A DNA stretch of 64,000 nucleotides from JALOLV01 sp046295175 (GCA_046295175.1 JBKBNY010000010.1:1-64000); one strand, 5' to 3'; counted from the stretch's first letter, positions 52,446-61,882 are shown. A program made the numbers and translations. Notes: generated by a model from the sequence alone, not told the origin.

Positions 52446-54857
52446 ATGAACAGAAGTATTAAAAAAGTAGCAGTATTAGGTGCGGGGATTATGGGAAGTC
52501 GAATCGCTCTGCACTTTGCCAATATTGGAGTCGAAGTGATGCTCCTCGATATGGTTCCGAAAGAGCCAAATGATGCCGAAAAAGCCAAAGGACTCGATAC
52601 CAGCCACCCTTCGGTGCGTAATCGAATCGTCAATGAAATGTTTCAAGCAGCGGTTAAGGCCTCTCCTTCACCGATTTACAGCCAAAAATCATTGAGTAAG
52701 GTTACGCTCGGAAATTTTGAAGACGATATGCCCAAAATCAAGAATTTTGATTGGGTGATTGAGGTTGTTGTCGAAAAGCTCGAAATCAAGAAACTGATTT
52801 ATGACAAAGTCGAAGCTCACCGCAAACCTGGCACTTTGGTTACCTCAAATACATCGGGTATTCCAATTCATTTAATGGCCGAAGGGCGTTCAGAAGACTT
52901 CCAGAAGCATTTCTGCGGCACTCACTTCTTCAATCCGCCACGCTATTTGCGTTTATTAGAAATCATCCCTACGGCTCAAACCGACCCAAAAATCGTTGAT
53001 TTCTTGATGCACTACGGCGATTTATTCTTAGGAAAAACCACCGTTTTGGCCAAAGATACTCCTGCATTCATTGCCAACCGCTTGGGTATTTATGCGATGG
53101 TGCAGACCATCCGTGTTGCCGAAGAAATGGGCTTGACCGTCGAAGAAGTTGATAAATTGACAAGTACAGTCGTTGGTCGTCCGAAATCGGGGACTTTCCG
53201 CCTATCTGACGTTGTGGGTTTAGATACAACTGTCAATGTTTGCAATAATTTGAAGGCTGTTTTGAAAAATGACGAATCGGTTTCGGCGTTTGAACTACCG
53301 CCAGTTATGGCAAAATTGATGGAAAACAAATGGCTTGGAGATAAAACAGGTCAAGGTTTCTACAAAAAAGTCAAAGATGAAAAAGGTAAGTCGGTGATTT
53401 TGGGTTTAGACCTCAAAACAATGGAATACCGCCAACCAGAAGGCAAAGCTAAATTTGCTACACTCGAAGGCACAAAAGGAGTAGATGATTTAGGAAAACG
53501 CCTCGGAATGTTGCTCGATGGTAAAGATAAAGCAGGTGAATTCTACCGCAAGACTTTTGCCGATGGATTCCGTTATGCTACCAATCGTATCCCCGAAATT
53601 GCCGATGAATTATACCGAATCGATGCAGCAATTTGCTCAGGTTTTGGCTGGCAAATGGGGCTTTTCGAGACAGCCGATGCTGTGGGAGTAAAGAAAATGG
53701 TCAAAATCATGGAAGACTTAGACCTCAAACCTGCTGCTTGGGTTTATGAAATGCTCGATAGCGGAAACGAATCTTTCTACAAAATTGAGGGTGGAAAACG
53801 TTTATACTACGATATTCCATCAAAATCTTACAAAGTAATTCCGGGAACCGAATCATTCGTCATTTTAGATAATATTCGCAAAACAAACGTCATCTGGAAA
53901 AACGCCGGTGCTTCAATCTTCGATTTGGGTGATGGAATCGCTGGGGTGGAATTCCATTCAAAAATGAATACGTTTGGTGCTGAGGTTTCAGAAGGCTTGA
54001 ATAAAGCTTTCAACATTGCTGAAAAAGATTTCAGAGGATTGGTAATCGGAAACGATAGTACCGAGGCATTCTCGGCAGGAGCAAACTTGGCGATGCTGTT
54101 TATGTTTGCTATCGAGCAAGAATACGACGAAATCAATCTGATGATTGCACAATTCCAGCAATTAATGATGCGTGCCAGATACTCTTCGATTCCGGTCGTA
54201 GGAGCTCCGCACACATTAGCACTTGGTGGTGGTTGCGAAATCAACCTACACGTTGATAAAGTGGTAGCCGCAGCCGAAACCTACATGGGTTTGGTCGAAT
54301 TGGGCGTTGGATTGATTCCAGCAGGTGGCGGAACAAAAGAAATGGCATTGCGTTGCTCAGATGCATACAAGCCAGGTGATGCCGAATTGAATATTCTACA
54401 AAATGCATTTATGAATATCGCACAAGCGAAGGTTTCGACTTCGGCACAAGAGGCGATGGATATGAATTATCTCAAAGCAGACCGTGACCAAATCGTTCTG
54501 AATCGCTCTCGACTCATTTCAGAAGCCAAACAGGCGGCTATCGAACTCGCCGACAATGGTTATACACAACCTAAACAACGCAGCGATATTAAAGTACAAG
54601 GAAAAGCAGGCTTAGCTTTGTTTAAGGCGGGTATCACTGGTATGAGAATGGGTAATTATATCTCAGACCACGACCAGAAAATTGCCGAAAAACTGGCTTA
54701 TGTAATTTGTGGTGGCGATTTGAGTTATCCGCAAATGGTTACGGAGCAATACCTCTTAGATTTGGAGCGTGAAGCATTCCTTTCTCTAACTGGAGAAAAG
54801 AAAACACTGGAGCGTATCCAAGGTTTATTGAATGGAGGTAAGCCACCGAGAAATTAA
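52446..54857 (+). CDS. fadN: 3-hydroxyacyl-CoA dehydrogenase / enoyl-CoA hydratase fusion
   Basis: Bifunctional beta-oxidation enzyme of 803 residues. The N-terminal NAD-binding domain has GAGIMGSRIALHFANIGVEV (about 13-32), with THFFNPPRYLRLLEIIPT and a conserved FIANRLGIY. A second 3-hydroxyacyl-CoA dehydrogenase C-domain follows. The C-terminal crotonase domain has AFSAGANLAMLF for the oxyanion hole and LALGGGCEINLHVDKVVAAAETYMGLVELGVGLIP-like segment. This order (dehydrogenase first) is that of FadN rather than FadB. The next gene is the thiolase, so together they run the last steps of beta-oxidation. Confidence 0.95.
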   Translation: MNRSIKKVAVLGAGIMGSRIALHFANIGVEVMLLDMVPKEPNDAEKAKGLDTSHPSVRNRIVNEMFQAAVKASPSPIYSQKSLSKVTLGNFEDDMPKIKNFDWVIEVVVEKLEIKKLIYDKVEAHRKPGTLVTSNTSGIPIHLMAEGRSEDFQKHFCGTHFFNPPRYLRLLEIIPTAQTDPKIVDFLMHYGDLFLGKTTVLAKDTPAFIANRLGIYAMVQTIRVAEEMGLTVEEVDKLTSTVVGRPKSGTFRLSDVVGLDTTVNVCNNLKAVLKNDESVSAFELPPVMAKLMENKWLGDKTGQGFYKKVKDEKGKSVILGLDLKTMEYRQPEGKAKFATLEGTKGVDDLGKRLGMLLDGKDKAGEFYRKTFADGFRYATNRIPEIADELYRIDAAICSGFGWQMGLFETADAVGVKKMVKIMEDLDLKPAAWVYEMLDSGNESFYKIEGGKRLYYDIPSKSYKVIPGTESFVILDNIRKTNVIWKNAGASIFDLGDGIAGVEFHSKMNTFGAEVSEGLNKAFNIAEKDFRGLVIGNDSTEAFSAGANLAMLFMFAIEQEYDEINLMIAQFQQLMMRARYSSIPVVGAPHTLALGGGCEINLHVDKVVAAAETYMGLVELGVGLIPAGGGTKEMALRCSDAYKPGDAELNILQNAFMNIAQAKVSTSAQEAMDMNYLKADRDQIVLNRSRLISEAKQAAIELADNGYTQPKQRSDIKVQGKAGLALFKAGITGMRMGNYISDHDQKIAEKLAYVICGGDLSYPQMVTEQYLLDLEREAFLSLTGEKKTLERIQGLLNGGKPPRN

Positions 54858-54863
54858 TATTGC

Positions 54864-54928
54864 CTCCAAAACTATTGATTAATTCAAAATTATTCACTCA
54901 TTCACAATTAATTCATTCGCTCATTCAA
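54864..54928. repeat. AT-rich word-repeat, fadN-fadA gap
   Basis: The gap is made of ATTCACTC, ATTCACAATTA, ATTCATTCGC and TCATTCAAC words ending just before the fadA ATG. It has only one clear arm, and the left half (TTGATTAATTC) is a weak complement. Confidence 0.45.
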
Positions 54929-54930
54929 CT

Positions 54931-56106
54931 ATGAACGCATATATAGTAGCAGGATATAGAAGTGCTGTAGGAAAAGCCCCAAAAGGTGTTTTCCGTTTCA
55001 CTCGTCCCGATGACCTCGCCGCCGATGTCATCAAACACATGATGGCCCAAGTGCCAGCCCTCGACCCTTCTCGGGTTGATGACCTCATCGTGGGCAATGC
55101 CGTACCAGAAGCCGAGCAAGGTATGCAAATGGCCCGTTACATCTCGCTTTTATCGTTGGGCAAGGCCGTTCCGGGTGTAACAGTCAATCGTTACTGTGGT
55201 TCGGGTATCGAAACCATCGCAATGGCAGCTGCCAAAATCAACGCTGGGATGGCCGATTGTATCATTGCTGGTGGAACCGAATCAATGTCTATGGTGCCAG
55301 TTATGGGTTGGAAAACTGCTCTCAATTACGAATTAGCCAAAGAACATTCGGATTATTACATCGGGATGGGCCTAACAGCCGAGCAGGTAGCACAGCAATA
55401 CAAAATCAGTCGTGAAGAACAAGACCAATTCGCTTATCAATCGCACCAAAAGGCATTGAATGCCCAAAAAGAAGGTCTTTTCGATAGCGGAATTGTACCG
55501 ATTACGGTAAAAGAAACATACTTCGATACCAATTCGGGAAAGAAGAAAACCAAAGAATACACCGTAGCCAAAGACGAAGGCCCACGTTCCGATACGAGCT
55601 TTGAAGCTCTCCAGAAACTCAAGCCAGTTTTTGCGGCGGGTGGAAGCGTAACTGCGGGTAATTCATCGCAAACATCTGATGGTGCAGGGTTTGTCATTGT
55701 TATGTCGGAGAAGATGGTCAACGAATTAAATCTTAAACCTATTGCTCGTATGATGTCTTATGCAGTTGCAGGTTGTGAGCCACGTATCATGGGAATCGGG
55801 CCAGTTTATGCAGTGCCAAAGGCTCTAAATCAGGCAGGTTTGAAATTGGCTGATATTGACCAAATCGAGCTAAACGAGGCTTTTGCAGCACAAGCTTTAG
55901 CGGTCGTAAAAGAGTTAGACATTGACATGAATAAACTCAATCCTAACGGCGGAGCAATTGCTCTGGGTCATGCTCTCGGTTCGACGGGTGCAAGGCTCTC
56001 GGTGCAGTTATTCAACGAGATGCGTCGTCGCAATCAAAAATACGGAATGGTTACTGCCTGCGTAGGTGGTGGTCAAGGCGTGGCGGGGATTTATGAGTTG
56101 TTGTGA
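54931..56106 (+). CDS. fadA: Acetyl-CoA C-acyltransferase (thiolase)
   Basis: Thiolase of 391 residues that cleaves 3-ketoacyl-CoA to acetyl-CoA and a shorter acyl-CoA. The nucleophile is C89 in NRYCGSGIET. The C-terminal motifs NPNGGAIALGHALGSTGAR (His) and CVGGGQG (second Cys) are complete. Length is normal. It lies 73 bp after fadN and is co-directional, the classic beta-oxidation pair. Confidence 0.97.
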   Translation: MNAYIVAGYRSAVGKAPKGVFRFTRPDDLAADVIKHMMAQVPALDPSRVDDLIVGNAVPEAEQGMQMARYISLLSLGKAVPGVTVNRYCGSGIETIAMAAAKINAGMADCIIAGGTESMSMVPVMGWKTALNYELAKEHSDYYIGMGLTAEQVAQQYKISREEQDQFAYQSHQKALNAQKEGLFDSGIVPITVKETYFDTNSGKKKTKEYTVAKDEGPRSDTSFEALQKLKPVFAAGGSVTAGNSSQTSDGAGFVIVMSEKMVNELNLKPIARMMSYAVAGCEPRIMGIGPVYAVPKALNQAGLKLADIDQIELNEAFAAQALAVVKELDIDMNKLNPNGGAIALGHALGSTGARLSVQLFNEMRRRNQKYGMVTACVGGGQGVAGIYELL

Positions 56107-56139
56107 TTTTATAGAAGTCGTGAGACTTCCTTTATAATC

Positions 56140-56178
56140 TGGTCGAAGTTGCCCAACGGCGTTGGAAAACTTCGACCA
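56140..56178. terminator. Structured hairpin after fadA
   Basis: Outer 11-bp stem TGGTCGAAGTT/AACTTCGACCA encloses an inner CCAAC/GTTGG stem; a smaller GAAGTC-GTGA-GACTTC hairpin precedes it (56113-56128). It lies between fadA and the convergent DUF4177 gene and probably ends both transcripts. Confidence 0.65.
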
Positions 56179-56198
56179 TTTAGTTGTGCCACAAGTGT

Positions 56199-56399
56199 TT
56201 AAACATCTTTCTCAAAATACAAATAAATATAAACCGCTGCTCCAAAACCAGTGGTATTTGTTGAGGCTAATCTATAACCCTTTGCAGCGTATTCGTTGAG
56301 TTTTCCCTGAATATCTCTTTTAGAATCATTTGCAATGTGGTATTTATCGAATGTCAGTTTTGAATAATAAATCAAGCATTCTACTTTGTATTCTTTCAT
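56199..56399 (-). CDS. DUF4177-type small protein
   Basis: Protein of 66 residues (MKEYKVECLIYYSK...). The pattern of a beta strand, a helix with LNEYAAKGYRLAST, and a final hydrophobic strand (AAVYIYLYFEKDV) is that of DUF4177, a short family of unknown function. I chose ATG 56399 instead of the upstream ATG at 56408. It is convergent with fadA and divergent from feoA. Confidence 0.65.
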   Translation of the reverse strand: MKEYKVECLIYYSKLTFDKYHIANDSKRDIQGKLNEYAAKGYRLASTNTTGFGAAVYIYLYFEKDV

Positions 56400-56592
56400 G
56401 TATAGCAAAATATTTTAGGTTTAAGCAAAAGTAGGAAATTTCAATTAATACATTTTGGAATAATTGATTATTCACCTTCAACCATTTTGCCCTTACAATC
56501 TCGCTATCCTCCCTATTATGACCACAATCATTTTTTTTTCTGAACCAAAGCACGTAAAATTGCGTTTTATTTAAAATCAGTCTAAATAGAGG

Positions 56593-56826
56593 ATGAATAA
56601 ACGTACTGTAGCCGACTTGAATATTGGCGAAAGTGGCATTGTCAGGAGTTTCAAAGACCACCGAATATCACTTAAACTACTCGAAATGGGATGTTTACCC
56701 GGTTCTGAAGTCAAACTTGATTTCGTAGCTCCGCTCGGTTGCCCAATCGGCATAATGGTTTCGGGTTATCACCTCTCGCTTCGCAAGTCAGAAGCCGCTC
56801 AGATTGAATTGGAAACTGGTGAATAA
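56593..56826 (+). CDS. feoA: Ferrous iron transport protein A
   Basis: SH3-like cytoplasmic protein of 77 residues that supports FeoB. The core LNIGESGIVRSF, LKLLEMGCLPGSEV, and GYHLSLRKSEAAQIEL is the standard FeoA pattern. It is followed by feoB after 68 bp that contain an AT-rich element. No Fur box could be identified by eye. Confidence 0.95.
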   Translation: MNKRTVADLNIGESGIVRSFKDHRISLKLLEMGCLPGSEVKLDFVAPLGCPIGIMVSGYHLSLRKSEAAQIELETGE

Positions 56827-56837
56827 ACAAAATCGAA

Positions 56838-56877
56838 GAATCGGTGAATTGCGAAAAAATTCACGATTCGCGATTCA
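56838..56877. repeat. AT-rich inverted-repeat element, feoA-feoB gap
   Basis: GAATCGGTGAATTGCG (56838-56853) and ATTCACGATTCGCGATTC (56859-56876) are imperfect inverses. It ends 18 bp before the feoB start. Confidence 0.6.
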
Positions 56878-56894
56878 TAATTTAAGATATACTT

Positions 56895-59003
56895 GTGCGT
56901 GAGAAACATGTTGTTGCTTTAATCGGCAATCCAAATTCAGGAAAATCTTCTTTGTTTAATCAGCTGACGGGTTTACGTCAGAAAATTGGGAATTTTCCGG
57001 GTGTTACGGTAGATAAAAAAACTGGTTTTTGTAGAATCAATGGCAATACCGACATCGAAATTCTCGATTTGCCGGGTACTTACAGTATTTATCCAAGCTC
57101 GCTCGATGAGCAAGTTGTGCTTGAGGTACTTGCCAATCCTAAAAATCCAGATTATCCAGATTTGGCAGTGGTTGTGGCCGATTCGTCTAACCTAAAACGC
57201 AATATGTTGCTTTTTGAGCAAATTAGCGACTTAGGAATCCCGACTATTTTGGCTCTCAATATGCTCGATGTCGCCGAAGAAAACGGACTTTCTATCAATT
57301 CGGGCAAATTATCTAAACTTCTTGGTGTGCCAGTTGTGGAGTTGAACGCCCGTGAAGGCATCGGAATCGAAGGTTTAAAACACACAATTTTCAATCAATT
57401 GGAGAATCCAAGACTCCATCAAAATCATTCGATTTTCGATGATAAAGCCAAAAAAGTAGCCCGAGAAGTTGTAGAAAAATTCCACGTCGAAAATCAATAT
57501 TTAGCGATTCACTACGCGGCTCAAGCCCAAAAACTCTCATTTTTAGATTCAAAACAGCAAAAAGAGGTTTCGGAAATTATCCGTCGAAACGATTTCGATG
57601 CCGATGTTTTTCAATCGTCTGAAACCATCGAACGCTACAAAGATATTAGTGCTACGCTCAGCCAAGTTATCGTTGATTCTGGCAAAAAAGAAGAAACATT
57701 ATCCGAAAAAATTGATAAAATCCTATTGCACAAAGTATGGGGATACGTCATTTTCTTGGGTATTTTGTTCATGATTTTCCAATCGGTTTTCTCTTTTGCT
57801 CAATATCCAATGGATTTGATTGACGGAGGAATCGCCAGTTTGAATGAATGGATAAAATCAGTTTTACCTGATTCACAATTAGTTAATCTACTAACCGATG
57901 GGTTGGTTGCTGGTATCGGTGGTGTCGTGATTTTTATCCCTCAAATTGCCTTTTTATTTGCGTTTATCTCAATTCTCGAAGAATCAGGTTACATGGCTCG
58001 GGTTGTGGTTCTGATGGATAAACTCATCCGTCGGTTTGGCATGAGTGGCAAATCGGTCGTACCGTTGATTTCAAGTATGGCTTGTGCTGTACCAGCCATT
58101 ATGTCGGCTCGGACGATTGGTAGCTGGAAAGACCGCCTCATTACCATTATGGTTACGCCACTGATGAGCTGCTCGGCTCGTTTGCCGATTTACACTATCT
58201 TGATTGCACTCGTTGTGCCAAACCAAAAAGCACTTGGGTTCTTCAATCTACAAGGCGTTGCCTTGATGGGTCTTTATTTGCTTGGTTTTTTTGCTGCCCT
58301 TATGGCGGGATGGGTCATGAAAATGTTCTTAAAAGTAAAAGAACAAAGCTATTTTATCATGGAGTTGCCTACTTACAAAAAACCACGCTGGAAGCACGTA
58401 GGTTTTACAATTCTCGAAAAAGTCAAAACGTTTACATTTGAAGCAGGTAAAGTAATCGTAGCGATTTCGATTGTACTTTGGGTTTTGGCAACTTATGGAC
58501 CGGGTGATAAAATCGAAAATGCCGAAAAAGAGGTCATTGCCACCAATCAAAGTTTAGAGAAGGCAGCCTTAGAAAATAAACTCGCCTCGGTGAGATTAGA
58601 AAATTCTTACGCAGGTCATTTCGGAAAATTCATCGAGCCTGCCATCAAGCCACTTGGTTATGACTGGAAAATCGGCATTGCTCTCATCACTTCGTTTGCC
58701 GCACGTGAGGTTTTTGTGGGTACTGTTTCGACAATTTACAGCATCGGAGCCGATGCCGAAGACGAAGTAACGATTAAAGAACGCCTCCGCAATGAAATCA
58801 ATGCCGAAACTGGTAAGCCTGCGTTTTCGGTTGCCACTTCATTTTCGCTTTTGATATTCTATGTCTTCGCAATGATGTGTATGAGTACACTCGCAACTGT
58901 TTACAGAGAAACCAAAGGCTGGAAATACCCAATCATTCAGCTCGTTTACATGTCGGCATTGGCATATTTATCGGCATTCATAACTTATCAAATTTTAAGC
59001 TAA
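56895..59003 (+). CDS. feoB: Ferrous iron transporter B
   Basis: Inner-membrane Fe(II) transporter of 702 residues. The N-terminal GTPase domain has G1 GNPNSGKSS (11-19), G2 in NFPGVTV, G3 DLPGTYS, and G4 ALNMLD. The membrane core begins near residue 280 and includes the two Gate motifs (GYMARVVVLMDKLIRRFGMSGKS, then SCSARLPIY). The C-terminal half contains the second Gate with AAREVFVGT. I used GTG at 56895 as the start, since conserved sequence follows at once and no ATG fits. It forms an operon with feoA. Confidence 0.97.
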   Translation: MREKHVVALIGNPNSGKSSLFNQLTGLRQKIGNFPGVTVDKKTGFCRINGNTDIEILDLPGTYSIYPSSLDEQVVLEVLANPKNPDYPDLAVVVADSSNLKRNMLLFEQISDLGIPTILALNMLDVAEENGLSINSGKLSKLLGVPVVELNAREGIGIEGLKHTIFNQLENPRLHQNHSIFDDKAKKVAREVVEKFHVENQYLAIHYAAQAQKLSFLDSKQQKEVSEIIRRNDFDADVFQSSETIERYKDISATLSQVIVDSGKKEETLSEKIDKILLHKVWGYVIFLGILFMIFQSVFSFAQYPMDLIDGGIASLNEWIKSVLPDSQLVNLLTDGLVAGIGGVVIFIPQIAFLFAFISILEESGYMARVVVLMDKLIRRFGMSGKSVVPLISSMACAVPAIMSARTIGSWKDRLITIMVTPLMSCSARLPIYTILIALVVPNQKALGFFNLQGVALMGLYLLGFFAALMAGWVMKMFLKVKEQSYFIMELPTYKKPRWKHVGFTILEKVKTFTFEAGKVIVAISIVLWVLATYGPGDKIENAEKEVIATNQSLEKAALENKLASVRLENSYAGHFGKFIEPAIKPLGYDWKIGIALITSFAAREVFVGTVSTIYSIGADAEDEVTIKERLRNEINAETGKPAFSVATSFSLLIFYVFAMMCMSTLATVYRETKGWKYPIIQLVYMSALAYLSAFITYQILS

Positions 59004-59069
59004 ATTTGCGGGATATTTTCAATCGAAAATTGTCAATGCTTATTAACAGGAATCTAATTTAATCAATCT

Positions 59070-59447
59070 ATGACAGGCGTTACGGCAGATAATAAACTCA
59101 AAAGATTGTTAGTAGTAGGCGATAAAGTGCTGATTAAGCCTAAAAATCCAGCAGATAAAACAAATAGTGGTCTGTATTTGCCCCCAACCGTTACCGAGAA
59201 AGAAGATGTACAAAGTGGCTTTATCATGAAAGTTGGCCCAGGGTATCCGTTACCGACATTGACCGAAGACGAACCTTGGAAACAAACCGAAGAAAAAGTA
59301 AAATATATGCCGCTACAAGCTCAAGAAGGCGACTTGGCTATCTACCTCCAACGCCACGCCATTGAGGTAATGTACGAAAACGAAAAATATGTCATTGTTC
59401 CTCAATCTTCGATTTTGATGCTCGAAAGATTTGAAGATTTGTTCTGA
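59070..59447 (+). CDS. GroES-like co-chaperone, atypical
   Basis: Protein of 125 residues of the GroES fold: RLLVVGDKVLIKP, then the mobile-loop region KTNSGLYLPPTVTEKEDVQSGFIMKVGPG, and a final YVIVPQSSILMLE strand. GroES is normally about 95 residues. Here an extra 30, TEDEPWKQTEEKVKYMPLQAQ, sits before EGDLAIYLQRHA. It has no groEL nearby. The -7-like TAAATTTG (59001-59008) overlaps the feoB stop. Function could be as a second co-chaperone or a distinct role. Confidence 0.85.
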   Translation: MTGVTADNKLKRLLVVGDKVLIKPKNPADKTNSGLYLPPTVTEKEDVQSGFIMKVGPGYPLPTLTEDEPWKQTEEKVKYMPLQAQEGDLAIYLQRHAIEVMYENEKYVIVPQSSILMLERFEDLF

Positions 59448-59473
59448 CCATTAAATAAATTCAAAAACCACCG

Positions 59474-59505
59474 ACTCCAATAAACAATGAATTATTGGAG
59501 TTTTT
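59474..59505 (+). terminator. Terminator after the GroES-like gene
   Basis: Stem ACTCCAATAA/TTATTGGAGT with loop ACAATGAA, followed by TTTTCG. Twenty-seven bases after the stop. Confidence 0.85.
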
Positions 59506-59571
59506 CGTTTCTTTTGTAGCTAATTTGTCATTAAGTACAAAGGTTACAATACACGCCTTACCCGTAAAAAA

Positions 59572-60561
59572 ATGTCTTTCAAAAAAGTTTTAGTTTTCAT
59601 TTCATTTGTTCTGTTTTCTTCGTCTTTTGGTGTCAATGGGCAAGGTTTATCTCGTTTATTAGAAAAATCTTTTGCCACAATCAGTTTTGGGGGTGGTTCT
59701 TCGCATTATTTTGGCGATTTGGCTCCTTATTCAAAACCTCACTTGGTTTTGCTGACAACGCCACGTTGGAACGGAACGATAAACTATGCTTTAAACTTTA
59801 ATGATAGATTTGGTCTGAGAGCTTCTTTTGCCTATGCAAGACTCATGGGCGATGATTATACTTTCTCAAAGTGGGATATTGAAAAATTCTACGACCGACA
59901 ATTCCGAAACTTACATTTCAGAAACGATGTAAAGGAATTCACCTTGATTGGCACGTATAACCTTACACCGTTGTATAATCGTACTTATCTTAATCGAAAT
60001 TTCTTTGTTCCGTACCTCATTTTTGGTGTTGGCCTATACTACCATTCTCCACAAGCACGAATCGCGACTAACACTACCGCAAAGGGTGAGTGGTACTCTC
60101 TCGGCGGATTACGCACCGGCGACCAAGCAAAACCTTACTCAAAAGTGCAGATGGTGGCACCACTCGGAATGGGTTTTAAATTTAGAATCAATCAAGATTT
60201 TGATTTGAATCTCGAAGGTGGGCTTCGGATAACCCCCTTTGATTACTTAGATGATGTTGGTACAGAAGAATACGTGAATCCCACAGCATCATCCGACCCT
60301 AAGCAGGTGGCTTTCTCAAATCGTTCAACCGAAGATTTTGCTGCACGGACGGGCGAGAATCGTGGTACGTATTTCCAGCAAGCAGCCAGTTTTGTAGGTA
60401 AAACAATCTCTTCTCCAGGTGCAGCCACTGGCTCAAATGCCGTTGCTGGCTATGGCATATCAAGACGTTTTGCAAGTGGCCGCTGGGATTCGTACTTTCT
60501 TACACAAATCACATTGACTTACTATTTAGGACAAAAAACCTATTGCCCGCCAATCAAGTAA
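59572..60561 (+). CDS. Outer-membrane beta-barrel protein, PorG/DUF6089-like
   Basis: Protein of 329 residues with a signal peptide (MSFKKVLVFISFVLFSSSFG). GGGSSHYFGDLAP at the start of the mature protein and the following strands (NFNDRFGLRASFAYARLMGDD, DVKEFTLIGTYNLTPL, VPYLIFGVGLYYHSPQA) match DUF6089/PorG, a barrel linked to the type IX secretion system in Bacteroidota. The last strand (DSYFLTQITLTYYLGQKT) ends in aromatic residues. A role in T9SS is plausible given the T9SS cargo at 48359, but is not proven. Confidence 0.8.
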   Translation: MSFKKVLVFISFVLFSSSFGVNGQGLSRLLEKSFATISFGGGSSHYFGDLAPYSKPHLVLLTTPRWNGTINYALNFNDRFGLRASFAYARLMGDDYTFSKWDIEKFYDRQFRNLHFRNDVKEFTLIGTYNLTPLYNRTYLNRNFFVPYLIFGVGLYYHSPQARIATNTTAKGEWYSLGGLRTGDQAKPYSKVQMVAPLGMGFKFRINQDFDLNLEGGLRITPFDYLDDVGTEEYVNPTASSDPKQVAFSNRSTEDFAARTGENRGTYFQQAASFVGKTISSPGAATGSNAVAGYGISRRFASGRWDSYFLTQITLTYYLGQKTYCPPIK

Positions 60562-60590
60562 AATAATCTGTAAACATTTGATTAATAGGC

Positions 60591-60621
60591 TTTGAATATT
60601 AAATAAAGCTTCGTAATTTTG
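60591..60621 (+). promoter_or_regulatory. Promoter of rpsF-rpsR-rplI
   Basis: TTTG at 60591-60594, a 19-bp spacer, and TAATTTTG at 60614-60621. The start would be near 60628, leaving about 45 nt before rpsF. The best promoter of the window. Confidence 0.8.
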
Positions 60622-60674
60622 CACCCTCATTTTTTGAGAGATAAAAATTTTATTCACAAAATTAAATTATCAGT

Positions 60675-61064
60675 ATGTTTACAAACCAGTATGAGACGGT
60701 ATTCATCTTAACTCCCGTTTTGTCTGATGCCCAGATGAAGGATGCCGTTGATAAATTCAAAAAGGTACTGGCTGATAGTGGTGCTGAGTTAGTTCACGAA
60801 GAGAGTTGGGGACTTCGTAAATTGGCATATTCCATCCAGCACAAAAATACGGGCTACTATCAGTTATTTTATTTCAATGCTGCCCCTTCAGTAATCGCAA
60901 CATTGGAAACAGAGTACAAGCGTGATGAGCGTATTATGCGTTTCTTGACAGTTAAACTCGACAAACACAGTGCCGAGTATAACGAACGTCGCCGTAAAGG
61001 CTTAGTTGGTAAAAAATCTGAAACAACATCTAAACCAGCCGAAGAAAATGCAGAGAAAGAGTAA
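60675..61064 (+). CDS. rpsF: 30S ribosomal protein S6
   Basis: Ribosomal protein of 129 residues with the family start [23 protein letters not shown], the core [25 protein letters not shown], and [16 protein letters not shown]. The tail is charged ([10 protein letters not shown]). It heads the conserved rpsF-rpsR-rplI order, 4 bp before rpsR. Confidence 0.98.
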   Translation: MFTNQYETVFILTPVLSDAQMKDAVDKFKKVLADSGAELVHEESWGLRKLAYSIQHKNTGYYQLFYFNAAPSVIATLETEYKRDERIMRFLTVKLDKHSAEYNERRRKGLVGKKSETTSKPAEENAEKE

Positions 61065-61068
61065 TGGC

Positions 61069-61323
61069 ATGACATTGGTGAACGAGCCAGTAGAACGCAA
61101 AGAAACAGCACGCAAGAAATATTGCCGTTTCAAGAAAGCGGGTATCAAGTACGTTGATTACAAAGACCCTAATTTCTTATTGAAATTCATCAACGAGCAA
61201 GGTAAAATCTTACCACGCCGCTTGACGGGCAATAGCCTCAAGTTCCAACGCAAAGTATCGACAGCCGTAAAACGTGCTCGTCACTTAGCATTGTTACCAT
61301 TCGTAGCAGACGGACTTAAATAA
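61069..61323 (+). CDS. rpsR: 30S ribosomal protein S18
   Basis: Ribosomal protein of 84 residues. The core [18 protein letters not shown] and [33 protein letters not shown] is unmistakable. I chose ATG 61069, four bases after the rpsF stop; an upstream in-frame ATG at 61048 would overlap rpsF. The short N-terminus ([12 protein letters not shown]) varies between species. Confidence 0.97.
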   Translation: MTLVNEPVERKETARKKYCRFKKAGIKYVDYKDPNFLLKFINEQGKILPRRLTGNSLKFQRKVSTAVKRARHLALLPFVADGLK

Positions 61324-61402
61324 TTAGTGAATGTGTGAATTAGCGAATTAGTGAATAATTATTCTAAAGCCTAACGATTCACAGTTAACAATTCACGATT
61401 AA
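61324..61402. repeat. AT-rich inverted-repeat element, rpsR-rplI gap
   Basis: Left half TTAGTGAATGTGTGAATT, AGCGAATTAGTGAAT (61324-61356) faces AACGATTCACAGTTAACAAT, TCACGATTAACT (61373-61404). The words GTGAATTA/GCGAATTA repeat in tandem. It ends about 12 bp before the rplI start. Confidence 0.65.
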
Positions 61403-61414
61403 CTCAAAACAAAA

Positions 61415-61858
61415 ATGGAAGTAATATTAAAAACCGATATAGCAGGACTTGGCTACAAAAATGATGTAGTAGCTGTGAAACCGGGGTATGCTCGTAACTA
61501 CCTCATTCCGCAAGGCTACGCCATTTTAGCAACAAGCTCAAGCCGCAAGGTTTTAGCAGAAAACCTTAAGCAAGCGGCTCACAAAGCAGAGAAAATCAAA
61601 AATGATGCTCTTGCTATTGCAGAACAAATTGGCGAGATGGTTATCACTATTTCGATGAAAACTGGTGATAGCGGTCGTATCTTCGGTCGTGTTACAAACA
61701 CTCAAGTATCAGATTTCTTGAAAGAGAAAGGTTTTGATATTGACCGTAAGAAAATCGCAATCGACGACATCAAGAATGTTGGCGAATACACTGCAATCCT
61801 TGACCTACACAAAGAGGTTAAGCACAAAGTGCAAGTTAGTGTGGTAACAGAAGAGTAA
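61415..61858 (+). CDS. rplI: 50S ribosomal protein L9
   Basis: Ribosomal protein of 147 residues. The N-domain MEVILKTDIAGLGYKNDVVAVKPGYARNYLIPQGYA is diagnostic; a long helix and the C-domain (GRIFGRVTNTQVSDFLKEKGFDIDRKKI) follow. Last gene of the small ribosomal operon, closed by a terminator. Confidence 0.98.
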   Translation: MEVILKTDIAGLGYKNDVVAVKPGYARNYLIPQGYAILATSSSRKVLAENLKQAAHKAEKIKNDALAIAEQIGEMVITISMKTGDSGRIFGRVTNTQVSDFLKEKGFDIDRKKIAIDDIKNVGEYTAILDLHKEVKHKVQVSVVTEE

Positions 61859-61882
61859 TTCTCTCTGAAGCCCTAAAAATAG

